DNA of 64,000 nucleotides, taken from the NCBI GenBank assembly GCA_947494925.1, contig CANLWS010000004.1, positions 310,001 through 374,000 of the forward strand, given 5' to 3'. Position numbers and translations under genes: made by a program. Source of the stretch: an uncultured Alteromonadaceae bacterium (lineage in GTDB: Bacteria; Pseudomonadota; Gammaproteobacteria; Enterobacterales; Alteromonadaceae). The notes beneath the pieces are model-generated. The model was not told where the DNA came from. It saw only the letters and a program-made list of their open reading frames with translations, and ran no database searches. Of the stretch, positions 9,988-18,546 are shown piece after piece (position 1 is the first letter of the stretch; each line of letters starts with the position of its first letter).

Positions 9988-11508
9988 CTATTCAACAATA
10001 AAATTCAGTTCGAGTTGTTCACCATCCCGCGCAATAACCATTGGAACTGATGTTTTGTGGTCGAACTTATCCAGTAAAATATAGATTGATTGCAAATTAT
10101 TAACCTCTCGGTGGGCAAGTTTAATGATCCTGTCACCTGCTCTGACCCCTGCGTTATAAAACGGGTAACCACTGAACGATTCCACAACATAAACCCCATT
10201 TCCCGATGATTTTGTGTCAACTCTTAGCCCGACTTTATAGCGATTGCGCCCTTCAATACCAAACTCAAGTGATTCCTCAATACCCCTGTTTTGGTGGTAG
10301 AACTGCAACGCTTGTTCAACTCTCTGGAATTCTGCTTGCTGAGAAGGAAGCTGACTTAAGTTATCTCGATACAAGTTAAATATCGCCAGATTATAGTCCT
10401 GAACTTGACGGCTGAAATCTCGATCAGATTGTGTGTTTTTCAAATACGCCAATGACACTTCAAACTCCTGTTGAGCATAAGCTAAGCGAGCAGCGATCAT
10501 GTTTATTTCCCGATCACTATTTCTGTCATTCAGCAGGTCTTTGATCAGGGCATATCGCTCCTCCATGCAAAGGCCAAGGAAGTCATCACTGTGTATTTCA
10601 AATTTTTTATCAGCCTCAATTACCCATCGGCGCAGCGCAGATTTAGCCGAGTTTGATGCACGGAGGTTTGCGATTCTGCGCTGTTTTGGCAACAAGTTTT
10701 TAGCCATCATAAGGGGGTTTAGCGCTGCTTTAAGCTCCCCTTTGTTGAGCAACTTATTGCCCAATTCATAGTGGTAAAGTGCGTTATCCGGCGCGATCTG
10801 TATCGCCTGTCTCATCAATTCAACTCCTTTATCCTCGTCAACTTCAGCTTCAAATAGCCACTGACCGTAACGGAAATAGGATTCTGCACCCTCCGTTCCG
10901 ATTGTCAGTGCCTGTTCATAAAAATCGATGATTTTAGCTGCATCATTCCAGACACTGGTGTGGGGCAGTAGTCTCGCAACTATAACGAGTAATTGAGCAA
11001 GTTCAGGCGCATCAGACGAAGACCTGATTAATCGGAAACCATCTAAGACTAGTTCGCTGATAAGTTTGGATTCTTCGCCACTGACCAATCGCCATTCCAC
11101 CTCCTGCAGAATACGGTCAGAACGCAGTAAAAAATAGTGGCGTTGCAAAGAGGCATCGCTTGGCGATAATTCCAGCGCTTTAGCCATAGCACGTTCAGCA
11201 TAGTCGAGCGAGTCCAACTGCTGGAATTGCGCAGCAACATCTAGGTAAGAACGAATTTCTGCGCGCTGTTGTTGACGCTCTTCAATGTAAAAATACCCCT
11301 CGCGCAGGGCATAAAACAAACTCAAGGCTGCAGTTATCAGCCCAACGAAACCAACAAATGTTCGTGCGACTCTGGATACTTTACTGACACGGGAAACGGA
11401 CTCACCGCAATGTTTGCACTTTTTAGCGTGAGTAAAAATATGCTCCTGACAAAAAGGGCAGGGCCTGGTGTTATCAACCGATTCTGAACGTGATTCTGGC
11501 TTTTCCAT
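9988..11508 (-). CDS. Zinc-ribbon, TPR and PDZ domain membrane protein
   Basis: 506 residues in an unusual order. A CPFC-x9-CKHC zinc ribbon lies near residues 17-33, one membrane helix (FVGFVGLITAALSLFYAL) at about 50-67, TPR-like helices at about 85-290, a long helical region, and a C-terminal PDZ domain with GVRAGDRIIKLAHREV at about 460. The ribbon is therefore cytoplasmic and the TPR/PDZ part periplasmic, or the reverse. The family is unknown to me; such designs often act as scaffolds or protease adaptors. ATG at 11508 has AAGG nine bases upstream; a GTG at 11562 with AAGG six bases upstream would add 18 residues and is equally possible. Confidence 0.7.
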   Translation of the reverse strand: MEKPESRSESVDNTRPCPFCQEHIFTHAKKCKHCGESVSRVSKVSRVARTFVGFVGLITAALSLFYALREGYFYIEERQQQRAEIRSYLDVAAQFQQLDSLDYAERAMAKALELSPSDASLQRHYFLLRSDRILQEVEWRLVSGEESKLISELVLDGFRLIRSSSDAPELAQLLVIVARLLPHTSVWNDAAKIIDFYEQALTIGTEGAESYFRYGQWLFEAEVDEDKGVELMRQAIQIAPDNALYHYELGNKLLNKGELKAALNPLMMAKNLLPKQRRIANLRASNSAKSALRRWVIEADKKFEIHSDDFLGLCMEERYALIKDLLNDRNSDREINMIAARLAYAQQEFEVSLAYLKNTQSDRDFSRQVQDYNLAIFNLYRDNLSQLPSQQAEFQRVEQALQFYHQNRGIEESLEFGIEGRNRYKVGLRVDTKSSGNGVYVVESFSGYPFYNAGVRAGDRIIKLAHREVNNLQSIYILLDKFDHKTSVPMVIARDGEQLELNFIVE

Positions 11509-11658
11509 CAATTTGAACCTTGATCTATTACCAAGCTTAGCTGAATTTAAGCCAAATCCCACTTATCGCCTTAGCTGCGCTAGCAGGTTAGTAGTAAGCG
11601 CGTTAGTATGGTGCTTGTTGGTTACGCCAAACCAACGCAATAATGTGAAAAGAATATA

Positions 11659-11847
11659 ATGCGGAACCCAATTAAAGAAAAAATCACAGACCTGAAATTT
11701 GCCGCAATGCGGCTTGAATCTATATGCAAAGATCATGGCCTTGAACAATCAGCTGACAGCTTGGCACAAGCGATATTGAGTATTGAAAAGGCAGTATCCC
11801 ATGCTGAACATACACAGGCGAAAGGGCTGGTAAAACAGAAGAGGTAG
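11659..11847 (+). CDS. Small hypothetical helical protein
   Basis: 62 residues, charged and probably all-helical, with no signal peptide or cysteine. It reads as a plausible soluble protein (KITDLKFAAMRLESICKDHG), rich in Ala, Glu and Lys. It is divergent from the zinc-ribbon gene. The ribosome site is weak (GAAAAGA). I do not recognise a family and cannot exclude a chance frame. Confidence 0.45.
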   Translation: MRNPIKEKITDLKFAAMRLESICKDHGLEQSADSLAQAILSIEKAVSHAEHTQAKGLVKQKR

Positions 11848-12214
11848 CATTTAGGTTAACTCTGTACTTGAATATATTGGCTATGCCAGCAAGAAATTAA
11901 ACCTTGCTTTGTGTATTTCACGGGTATCGTCAACTATGTTCAGTAAGAGTGCTGGATTAAAAATACTGTCGTCCTCATTTAAGGTTTCCTCTAGGAAGTA
12001 TAATTGGGCGGTTAATAATCCAGTATGTTGACCCTACACTTTCACGCGGAGGTGAGACGTGCGACTCCCAAGAGGACCTGCCTGGAAGTGAGCCGGACGA
12101 ACAGTCTCCAATCGGTAATTTCCATTGATATCAGTAAACTGGTGACGGCGATTAATAAACGTTCAGCAGTTCCCTCAAATTTTAAATAAACAACTCACCA
12201 AATACTCGCTAGTT

Positions 12215-12231
12215 CGCACTAAAGATGTGCA
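12215..12231 (+). promoter_or_regulatory. Candidate NtrC (NRI) binding site
   Basis: CGCAC-N7-GTGCA matches the enhancer consensus TGCAC-N7-GTGCA at nine of ten defined positions, with the exact 5-7-5 spacing. Its centre lies about 97 bp upstream of the start site predicted from the sigma54-like element, a usual enhancer distance. Confidence 0.55.
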
Positions 12232-12281
12232 ACTCGAATTATTTCAAGTTTGCGAAAACACTTAACCATATGAAAAATATG

Positions 12282-12322
12282 GCTTTATCTTATTGGTACA
12301 ATATCTGCTTTACCTTATTGGT
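12282..12322 (+). repeat. 16-bp direct repeat, 25-bp period
   Basis: GCTTTATCTTATTGGT (12282-12297) recurs as GCTTTACCTTATTGGT (12307-12322) with one mismatch. The repeat flanks and overlaps the sigma54-like promoter. It may be a tandem protein site or a small duplication. Confidence 0.6.
12293..12309 (+). promoter_or_regulatory. Candidate sigma54 promoter
   Basis: TTGGTACAATATCTGCT has GG at -24 and GC at -12 separated by exactly ten bases, and differs from TTGGCACG-N4-TTGCW at three positions. A start near 12320 is predicted, giving a leader of about 187 nt. With the NtrC-like site upstream and cyanase in the operon, nitrogen control is a sensible inference. Confidence 0.55.
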
Positions 12323-12400
12323 GATCTGACTGAACTGAAATAGGTTTCTGTTCTCTTTGCAGCTTAGAGCACACAATTAACAATATGAACATCATTGAGC

Positions 12401-12455
12401 AAAGGCGCTCTCACTTTTTTTTGTGAATACAGAGAAAAGTGTGAGCGCTTTTTTT
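12401..12455 (+). terminator. Terminator-like hairpin in the FNT leader
   Basis: The left arm AAAGGCGCTCTCACTTTT pairs with AAAAGTGTGAGCGCTTT (one bulge, one mismatch) and is followed by a T-run at 12449-12455. It lies between the predicted promoter and the channel gene's ATG. It is therefore either an attenuator or the end of a short upstream transcript. Confidence 0.6.
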
Positions 12456-12506
12456 GTTTCTGAAATCTGCCCAGCAGACAATATTACAATTATCTATAGG
12501 AATGTT

Positions 12507-13352
12507 ATGGCTTACTTAGAACCTAAAGAATTCGCCACCAAAATGGTTGATGCGGGTGAACAGAAAATTTTTATGTCGACCAAGGACACCTTTATAAGGG
12601 CTTTTATGGCCGGCGCGATTTTGGCTTTAGCGGCATTCTTTGCTATTACCGTCATATCGAAAACCGGGAATCCACTGATAGGTGCAATTCTGTTTCCAGT
12701 GGGCTTTATCATGTTGTATCTGATGAAGTTTGACCTGTTAACCGGCGTATTTACTCTGGTTCCTCTGGCGGTAATCGACAAACGCGCAGGTTGCACCATG
12801 AATGAATTATTCAGAAACTGGGGGCTTGTATTTTGCGGTAACTTTGCTGGCGCCATCATGGTGGCCTTCTTCGCTTCTTTCATATTAACTTATGGTTACC
12901 AGATTGAAGGCGGTGCAGTAGCAGAAAAAGTCAGCACCATAGGTGAATCCCGTACCCTGGGATACAAAGAGCAAGGGATCTTAGGTTGGTTCACTATTTT
13001 TATTCGCGGCATGTTGTGTAACTGGATGGTATCCATGGGTGTTGTTGGCGCGATGATTTCAACATCTGCAGGTAGCAAAATGGCTGCTATGTGGATGCCT
13101 ATTATGCTGTTCTTCTACATGGCTTTCGAACATTCAATTGTCAACATGTTCCTTTTCCCGTTCTCTATGATTATGGGTGGTGATTTCACTGTAATTGATT
13201 ATTTGTTGTGGAACGAAATTCCAACGGTATTGGGTAATTTGGTAGGTGGATTCATGTTGGTTGGATTGCCACTTTATTACACCCACGTAAAAACCAGTAA
13301 AGAGCGAAAATCAAGCGCTAAAACCACAGAAGCAACTATGGCTGCACTCTAG
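12507..13352 (+). CDS. Formate/nitrite transporter (FNT) family channel
   Basis: Inner-membrane pentameric channel or transporter for small monovalent anions. With the ATG at 12507 (AGGA upstream) it is 281 residues, normal for the family, with about six membrane segments. Seen: the conserved lumen motifs of FNT proteins, including KFDLLTGVFTLVPLAVIDKRAG, the NWGLVFCGNFAGA helix, NWMVSMGVV and FEHSIVNMFLFP. An in-frame upstream GTG at 12423 would run through the leader hairpin and is unlikely. It heads an operon with a PP2C/kinase and cyanase, so nitrite, cyanate or bicarbonate are more likely cargos than formate. This is inference; the family alone does not fix the substrate. Confidence 0.9.
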   Translation: MAYLEPKEFATKMVDAGEQKIFMSTKDTFIRAFMAGAILALAAFFAITVISKTGNPLIGAILFPVGFIMLYLMKFDLLTGVFTLVPLAVIDKRAGCTMNELFRNWGLVFCGNFAGAIMVAFFASFILTYGYQIEGGAVAEKVSTIGESRTLGYKEQGILGWFTIFIRGMLCNWMVSMGVVGAMISTSAGSKMAAMWMPIMLFFYMAFEHSIVNMFLFPFSMIMGGDFTVIDYLLWNEIPTVLGNLVGGFMLVGLPLYYTHVKTSKERKSSAKTTEATMAAL

Positions 13353-13482
13353 GTTTACAGGTCAGAAAATGTCGTCGCCTGAGGTCTTTTACTCAGCGGT
13401 TAGATAAACCGCTGGGTATTTGCTTCAGGCACGCAGCTTTTATGAAACTGACCTTAATCTCAGGATCAACAGAGCACGCCAG

Positions 13483-15222
13483 ATGAGCAGCCAACTTAAA
13501 ATCAGCACAGGTCAATTCAGTGATAAAGGCGTGAAAGCTCTCAATCAGGATTTTTACGCAACACTCATTCCCAATGAACCTCAGTTAACTCTCAAAGGCA
13601 GCGTAGTCGCATTAGCGGATGGGATAAGTAGCAGCGAAGTCAGTCAGGTAGCCAGCGAAACGGCTGTTAAAAGTTTTCTAAATGACTACTTTTGCACCTC
13701 AGATACCTGGTCAGTGTATACCTCCGGCTTAAGAGTGCTTGAATCAATCAATGGCTGGCTGTTTGCCCAAACTCAAAAAAGCGAATACCGTTTTGATAAA
13801 GACAAAGGCTATGTATCCACATTCAGCGCAGTCGTATTTAAAGCGTCAACAGCTCACTTATTTCATATTGGCGATAGCCGAATCTATCGCATAAGAGAAA
13901 ACGGCGTTGAACAACTGACTAAAGATCACCGTTCCTGGACCTCAAGTAAAACAAGTTATCTAAGCAGGGCATTGGGCATTAACCAGAATGTCGAAGTGGA
14001 TTATGCAACCGCTGACCTGGTAAAAGGGGATTATTTCCTGCTCTGTACAGACGGTGTTTATGATTACTGCGATACAGACAGCATACTCAGAGTGTTGGGA
14101 AACAATAGACAGAACTTAGATAACGCGGCAAAGGAAATTGTCAGACAAGCATTAGAAAATGGCAGCGATGACAACCTGACCTTGCAAATAGTCAGTATTG
14201 ATCAGTCAGCTGAATTAAAGCCTAGTGCATTGCAACCTCAAATCGATGAATTAACCTTACCTCCATTACTCAGCCCACGGCAGGAATTCGATGGATATCG
14301 TATTTTGCGTGAATTGCATTCCAACAGTCGCAGCCATGTGTATCTGGCCCTAGACACTGATGATAATTCACAGGTTATTATCAAGATCCCATCCATTGAT
14401 CTGAGAGATGACCGAGCCTACCTTGAGCGGTTTATGATGGAAGAATGGGTTGCTCGTCGAATTAACAACGCCCATGTAATGAAAGCCGGTATACAAAATC
14501 GCGAGCGCAATTATTTGTACAGCGTTTCCGAATTTATCGATGGCATCACCCTTAAGCAGTGGCTAATTGACAATCCTAAACCCGAGCTTGAAACCGTTCG
14601 CAATATCATAGAGCAGATAGCCAGAGGCCTGCAGGCAATGCATCGAATGGAGATCCTGCACCAGGATTTAAAGCCCGACAACATCATGATCGACCAGAGT
14701 GGCACAGTGAAAATAATAGACTTTGGTGGCGTACGTGTTGCCGGCATTATCGAATCACGATCCTCACTGCCCCAAAATGACATGCAGGGAACGGCAATGT
14801 ACATGGCGCCGGAATATTTCGTCGGTGAGGTAGTATCAAATCGTTCAGATCAATTTTCTCTTGCCGTGATCACTTATCATATGCTTTCTGGACACTTCCC
14901 TTATGACACGCAAGTGGCAAAGGTCAGAACTGTGGCTGGGCAAAAACGCCTGGTTTATCGTTCTGTACTTGACGATGAGCGGGAAATTCCGGCATGGATT
15001 GACTACACCCTTCGTAAGGCCCTGCAACCCTTTCCATACAAAAGATACAATGAATTGTCCGAGTTTCTATTTGAGCTCAGGCACCCCAACCCCAAATTTT
15101 TGATTCAATCTCGTCCGCCTTTACTGGAGCGAAACCCTGTTTTGTTTTGGAGAAGCCTCTCGCTATTGATGACCACTATCACATTGGGCCTGCTGATTTA
15201 TATTCAGAATTTGCTCCATTAA
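13483..15222 (+). CDS. Fused PP2C phosphatase and Ser/Thr protein kinase, membrane-anchored
   Basis: 579 residues. The N-terminal PP2C domain (about 1-245) shows VALADGISSSE, FHIGDSRIYRI, CTDGVYDY and GSDDNLTLQ, the metal-binding aspartates of the family. The C-terminal kinase (about 268-540) shows the lysine of VIIKIP, HQDLKPDN as catalytic loop, DFGG and the APEYF segment. One membrane helix at the extreme C-terminus (LSLLMTTITLGLLIYI) places both domains in the cytoplasm. The glycine-rich loop is weak (ELHSNSRSH). ATG at 13483 is chosen; an upstream TTG at 13420 would add an unconvincing tail. Its place between the FNT gene and cynS suggests it controls that channel or nitrogen assimilation by reversible phosphorylation. 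Confidence 0.9.
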   Translation: MSSQLKISTGQFSDKGVKALNQDFYATLIPNEPQLTLKGSVVALADGISSSEVSQVASETAVKSFLNDYFCTSDTWSVYTSGLRVLESINGWLFAQTQKSEYRFDKDKGYVSTFSAVVFKASTAHLFHIGDSRIYRIRENGVEQLTKDHRSWTSSKTSYLSRALGINQNVEVDYATADLVKGDYFLLCTDGVYDYCDTDSILRVLGNNRQNLDNAAKEIVRQALENGSDDNLTLQIVSIDQSAELKPSALQPQIDELTLPPLLSPRQEFDGYRILRELHSNSRSHVYLALDTDDNSQVIIKIPSIDLRDDRAYLERFMMEEWVARRINNAHVMKAGIQNRERNYLYSVSEFIDGITLKQWLIDNPKPELETVRNIIEQIARGLQAMHRMEILHQDLKPDNIMIDQSGTVKIIDFGGVRVAGIIESRSSLPQNDMQGTAMYMAPEYFVGEVVSNRSDQFSLAVITYHMLSGHFPYDTQVAKVRTVAGQKRLVYRSVLDDEREIPAWIDYTLRKALQPFPYKRYNELSEFLFELRHPNPKFLIQSRPPLLERNPVLFWRSLSLLMTTITLGLLIYIQNLLH

Positions 15223-15246
15223 AAACCTAAACTACGAGGAAGTAAC

Positions 15247-15696
15247 ATGATAAGTAACAGAGAAGAAGTCACCGCCTTAATTCTTTCCCAGAAAGTCGCA
15301 AAAAGTATCAAGTGGAGCGACGTTGCTCAAGCACTTGATTTGTCAAAAGAATGGACAACAGCAGCTTGCCTGGGACAAATGACGTTTACTAAAGAACAAG
15401 CTGCTGTGGTGGGCGAAATTTTCGGACTATCTGATGAAGCCGTGGCCTGGTTGCAAATAGTGCCGTATAAAGGATCATTGCCTACTGCTGTGCCTACAGA
15501 CCCGTTAATTTATCGTTGGTATGAAGTGGTTAATGTTTATGGAAGCACGATTAAGGAGCTTATCCACGAAGAATTCGGCGATGGCATTATGAGTGCAATA
15601 GACTTTTCCATGGATATACAACGAGAAGAAAACGTCAACGGCGACCGAGTCAACGTCGTACTTTCCGGGAAATTTCTGCCATACAAAACTTTCTAA
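15247..15696 (+). CDS. cynS: Cyanate hydratase (cyanase)
   Basis: Converts cyanate and bicarbonate to ammonia and CO2 through carbamate, allowing cyanate use as nitrogen source and its detoxification. 149 residues, against 156 in E. coli. Seen: N-terminal helical domain (1-75) and the C-terminal catalytic part with R90, E93 and S116 in YRWYE and IMSAIDF. Their spacing (3 and 23) equals that of the known catalytic Arg96, Glu99 and Ser122. It starts 24 bp after the kinase gene, with an ACGAGGA ribosome site, and is the last gene of the three-gene operon. It is cytoplasmic and expected to form a decamer. Confidence 0.97.
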   Translation: MISNREEVTALILSQKVAKSIKWSDVAQALDLSKEWTTAACLGQMTFTKEQAAVVGEIFGLSDEAVAWLQIVPYKGSLPTAVPTDPLIYRWYEVVNVYGSTIKELIHEEFGDGIMSAIDFSMDIQREENVNGDRVNVVLSGKFLPYKTF

Positions 15697-15724
15697 AATA
15701 GCGAAGTACGAAGGGAGAATTTAC

Positions 15725-15764
15725 AACGTCTAATTACAGGGAAGCACAGTACTTAGACGTTTTC
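15725..15764 (+). terminator. Possible terminator after cynS
   Basis: AACGTCTAA (15725-15733) pairs with TTAGACGTT (15753-15761) across a 19-base loop, followed by a short T-run. The stem is perfect but AT-rich and the loop is long, so strength is uncertain. Confidence 0.45.
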
Positions 15765-15785
15765 AAAAACACACAACTTACTACC

Positions 15786-15836
15786 AACCGATTGATTTAT
15801 TAGCAGTAAATGGAGTGTTGGAGTTAATCGAGAAGC
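15786..15836. repeat. Direct repeat, decayed copy of the rnpB 3' end region
   Basis: This stretch aligns without gaps to 30141-30191 at 39 of 51 positions, with most differences being transitions. Identity stops sharply on both sides. The other copy covers the last 20 or so bases of rnpB plus 31 downstream bases. Longest shared runs are TTGGAGTT and ATTTAT. Confidence 0.7.
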
Positions 15837-15936
15837 TAACCAAATGTGATAAAAACCGCGTTAATTGCAACAGCTTGGAGCGATTCTTTAGATATTAGGT
15901 TTAACATGAAGCTTAAGCTGACTCCTAAGAGGCCAG

Positions 15937-16995
15937 TTAATTCATGCCATTATCTGTAAACTGCACTGCGGATAAGGGGGAGTTATCTTCGAGCATCTGG
16001 AAGCCAAGTAGATTGTTTTCAAGATCTCTTGCAAAAAATATTTGGCCTTCATCCATTGGCAGTATGTCAGTTACTACCGCGCCACCAGCCTTAACAAGCA
16101 GTTCTTTGGCAGCATTGAGTGACGAGACTTCAAATACGATCATGTTGTATCCGTTAGCCTCAAGGGGCCTTGGGTTTACTGGTGCTTCAGTGGGGTGACT
16201 AAGATACTGAGCAATTTCAAGTTCCATATTCCTTAACTGAAAAAATGCCATCTTTAGTTTTGTACCCGGCAATCCAGACACAGCATCAAACTTCTCACCC
16301 TCCATAGCCATGAAGCGACCTAACCGACGGGGCCTGTCTTGTTCAAGTAATACTGAATAGAATTCGACGCTTGCATCAATGTCTGGGGAAGCCAGTGCAA
16401 CATGACGCATGCGATAATCATTTTTCGGAGGAGTCTCCAGGTTTAAGGCGTCTATATCAACGTGCTCAACTTCAAAAATTGTATTATCAGGATCTCTGGC
16501 GTAGGCATAGTAAACAGGGTTTCTTGAATTGAGCTGCACCATTTCTTTGTCGCCGATCGCCGTAGCACCGCCCGCTAAGAATTTATCGTATGCTTGGGTT
16601 TTTTGATTGACCTGAACACAAACATGGGCAAATCCAGGTCCTTTCACTTCTTGAGGGGGAATATTATCGATATCATCACGGTTCCCCTGAAATGCCATTA
16701 GCCGAAGCTGAGCATTGCTACTGCGCAACAAACGAGTATTAGCCGACACACCTTGCCGACCAACTAGCGCGTCAATAGCGGGCTCATTTTCTAATGTAGA
16801 GCTTCTAACTCTTGTCAGGCCAAAGGCTGTTTCATAGAGCTCTGAAGATTTCTCAAGGTCATTTACCGAGATACCCACGTAGTGGACAGCTTTTATTACT
16901 GCATTTTCAGGCCGTTCAGAAACGCCCGATGACAATACTATGTAAACTCCAAGCGCAACGACCACAGCAAATAATCCCAATACATATTTCCACAT
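15937..16995 (-). CDS. Two-domain VOC (glyoxalase/dioxygenase fold) protein, membrane-anchored
   Basis: 352 residues from the ATG at 16995, which has GGTGAGG six bases upstream; longer in-frame starts lack this. One N-terminal membrane helix (about 3-20) is followed by two VOC modules. The first starts KAVHYVGISVNDLEKSSELY and ends TIFEVEHVD; the second starts RMRHVALASPDIDASVEFY and ends LLGFQML. The histidines and closing glutamate of the first module fit a metal site; the second lacks the closing glutamate. VOC proteins include glyoxalase I, ring-cleaving dioxygenases and resistance proteins; no specific activity can be assigned. It is divergent from the alpha/beta hydrolase. Confidence 0.8.
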   Translation of the reverse strand: MWKYVLGLFAVVVALGVYIVLSSGVSERPENAVIKAVHYVGISVNDLEKSSELYETAFGLTRVRSSTLENEPAIDALVGRQGVSANTRLLRSSNAQLRLMAFQGNRDDIDNIPPQEVKGPGFAHVCVQVNQKTQAYDKFLAGGATAIGDKEMVQLNSRNPVYYAYARDPDNTIFEVEHVDIDALNLETPPKNDYRMRHVALASPDIDASVEFYSVLLEQDRPRRLGRFMAMEGEKFDAVSGLPGTKLKMAFFQLRNMELEIAQYLSHPTEAPVNPRPLEANGYNMIVFEVSSLNAAKELLVKAGGAVVTDILPMDEGQIFFARDLENNLLGFQMLEDNSPLSAVQFTDNGMN

Positions 16996-17156
16996 AGAGC
17001 CCCTCACCATATTAATAATCGATGCGCCAATCTGCGCATAGACATCACCGTGTTCGTGTTCAACCAAATGGAAAAACAAAAAACCAACGTTTCTGATGAC
17101 GTCTAATTGCCGTTGTTTAACCACTAATTACTATATTACTCTTGGCCATTATCACA

Positions 17157-17178
17157 CTATTGAACTATTTTTCAATAG
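17157..17178. promoter_or_regulatory. Candidate operator between divergent VOC and hydrolase genes
   Basis: CTATTGAA (17157-17164) and TTCAATAG (17171-17178) form a perfect 8-bp inverted repeat with a six-base spacer. It lies in the 473-bp space between the two divergent genes (16996-17468), which otherwise holds only AT-rich DNA. A dimeric repressor could control both genes; no regulator gene is adjacent. Confidence 0.4.
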
Positions 17179-17468
17179 CGCCATAAAAGATGGTGTATTT
17201 TTATGATTTTTTGATATTATCGAAGTAATGAATTAGAAAGTATTTTGATGAAATGACTAAACAATCACTTCTAAAAAGCCTTATAAATATGCACCCTGCG
17301 CATAAACTAAAAATTTAAACTTCACTTTATTAGAAGAAATGTTCAATTGCGTAATGAAAATCTCTGTTTGTAAGGTAACTATCTAGACGAGATCGACCTG
17401 GATAACCTTGAAAGAGCTATTGAAATTGCCGTTTTAATAATGAGTGTCACTACTTTGGGGAGTTAATA

Positions 17469-18497
17469 ATGACCAAATTTAAAAAAATTAGCCTGGGCAT
17501 TTTGGCTTTGCTATCGGCAGTGTTCGTTTGTGCACTCGCTTGGACATACTATCCTGCTAACACAGACACGCATGGGCCTGACCATGCAGTTGAATATGCT
17601 AACTTATCCAGCAAAAGCCAGGTCAAGTTTAAGGGTGACTTTTTCGAATTTGATGGAAATAGATTGCACTATGTATCTGCGGGTAAAGGAGAAGTTGTAC
17701 TGTTTCTGCATGGCTTTCCATCATTCTGGTATTCACTTATAAGGCCTATGCAGGCGTTGAAAGAAAACTACCAAGTGGTCGCTATTGATGGTCTTGGTAA
17801 AGGCCGTTCTGATGTGCCAACAGATGAAGACGCTTATTCGATGGAAAGTATGACCCAGCACATTGTTGCTCTCATCGATCATATAGGCGCAGAGAAAGTG
17901 CACTTAGTTGGACATGATTGGGGAAATGCAATGGCCTTTGGTATTGCACAACGTTACCCCGATCGGGTAAAAACGTTGACAGGCATGAGTGCTCCACCAC
18001 AAAGTGTTTTGCTGGAATTAGTCACGACTAATGAAAAGCAAAGAGAGATATTTTCTTACGTCGACTATTTCAGTATGGCCAACCCACTTCTACTTTGGGT
18101 TATGAATGTTGAGAAGCGTATATGGGAAGGCTCCTATAAACCTTTGCTTGATAAAGGACTTATTAGCGATGAAGAAGGGGTGCTATTTCGCAATGCAGCA
18201 AGTGACCCTAAGCGAGTTAACGCCCATATCAACTGGTATCGTGCCAACTTACCTCCTTTTGACGAAGTGACTGATAAAGATTTTTGGCCTAGCCGCAAAG
18301 CCAGGGTTGAAGCCCCTACACTCTTTTTGTGGGGTAAAGATGATTTTCTTATCACGCCTGACACCATTGCTGAAATTACGTCAATTACCGACAATTTAAC
18401 CTTGCTCGAACTCGATAACGTGGGACACCGCCCTCAGTTCGAAAAACCTGATGAAGTTAATGCCATGATCAGGCAATTTATTTCTAGCCAGCCATAA
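17469..18497 (+). CDS. Alpha/beta hydrolase, epoxide-hydrolase-like, exported or anchored
   Basis: 342 residues. An N-terminal hydrophobic segment (7-26) is a signal or anchor. Seen: the oxyanion-hole motif FLHGFPSFWYS (about 79-89), the nucleophile elbow GHDWG with D150, an acidic residue in WGKDDFLITPD, and H320 in VGHRPQFEKP. An aspartate nucleophile with HGFP and a downstream W-rich cap is typical of epoxide hydrolases and haloalkane dehalogenases. The usual second glycine after GHDWG is N here. GGGAG lies just before the ATG. Divergent from the VOC protein, it may take part in the same detoxification step, but this is guesswork. Confidence 0.85.
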   Translation: MTKFKKISLGILALLSAVFVCALAWTYYPANTDTHGPDHAVEYANLSSKSQVKFKGDFFEFDGNRLHYVSAGKGEVVLFLHGFPSFWYSLIRPMQALKENYQVVAIDGLGKGRSDVPTDEDAYSMESMTQHIVALIDHIGAEKVHLVGHDWGNAMAFGIAQRYPDRVKTLTGMSAPPQSVLLELVTTNEKQREIFSYVDYFSMANPLLLWVMNVEKRIWEGSYKPLLDKGLISDEEGVLFRNAASDPKRVNAHINWYRANLPPFDEVTDKDFWPSRKARVEAPTLFLWGKDDFLITPDTIAEITSITDNLTLLELDNVGHRPQFEKPDEVNAMIRQFISSQP

Positions 18498-18546
18498 CGT
18501 TCACCCAAGAGTGACCGGTGGTCAGTTAAATGAAAGTGAATAATCA

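Larger units (their letters stand above)
11848..12506. promoter_or_regulatory. Long regulatory region upstream of the FNT operon
   Basis: About 660 bp without a gene. It holds an inverted repeat CTGGATTA (11952-11959) / TAATCCAG (12016-12023), a short GC-rich structured stretch near 12040-12120, an NtrC-like dyad, a hairpin CCATAT-GAAAA-ATATGG (12266-12282), a 16-bp direct repeat, a sigma54-like promoter and a terminator-like leader hairpin. The ATG of the channel gene follows with an AGGA ribosome site. Confidence 0.55.

Noticed and set aside
12040-12120. GC-rich stretch beginning GTGCGAC, like the 5' end of a group II intron
   Set aside because: No reverse transcriptase and no domain V hairpin follow; only a short resemblance. 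It could be a remnant or another structured RNA, but I cannot support either.
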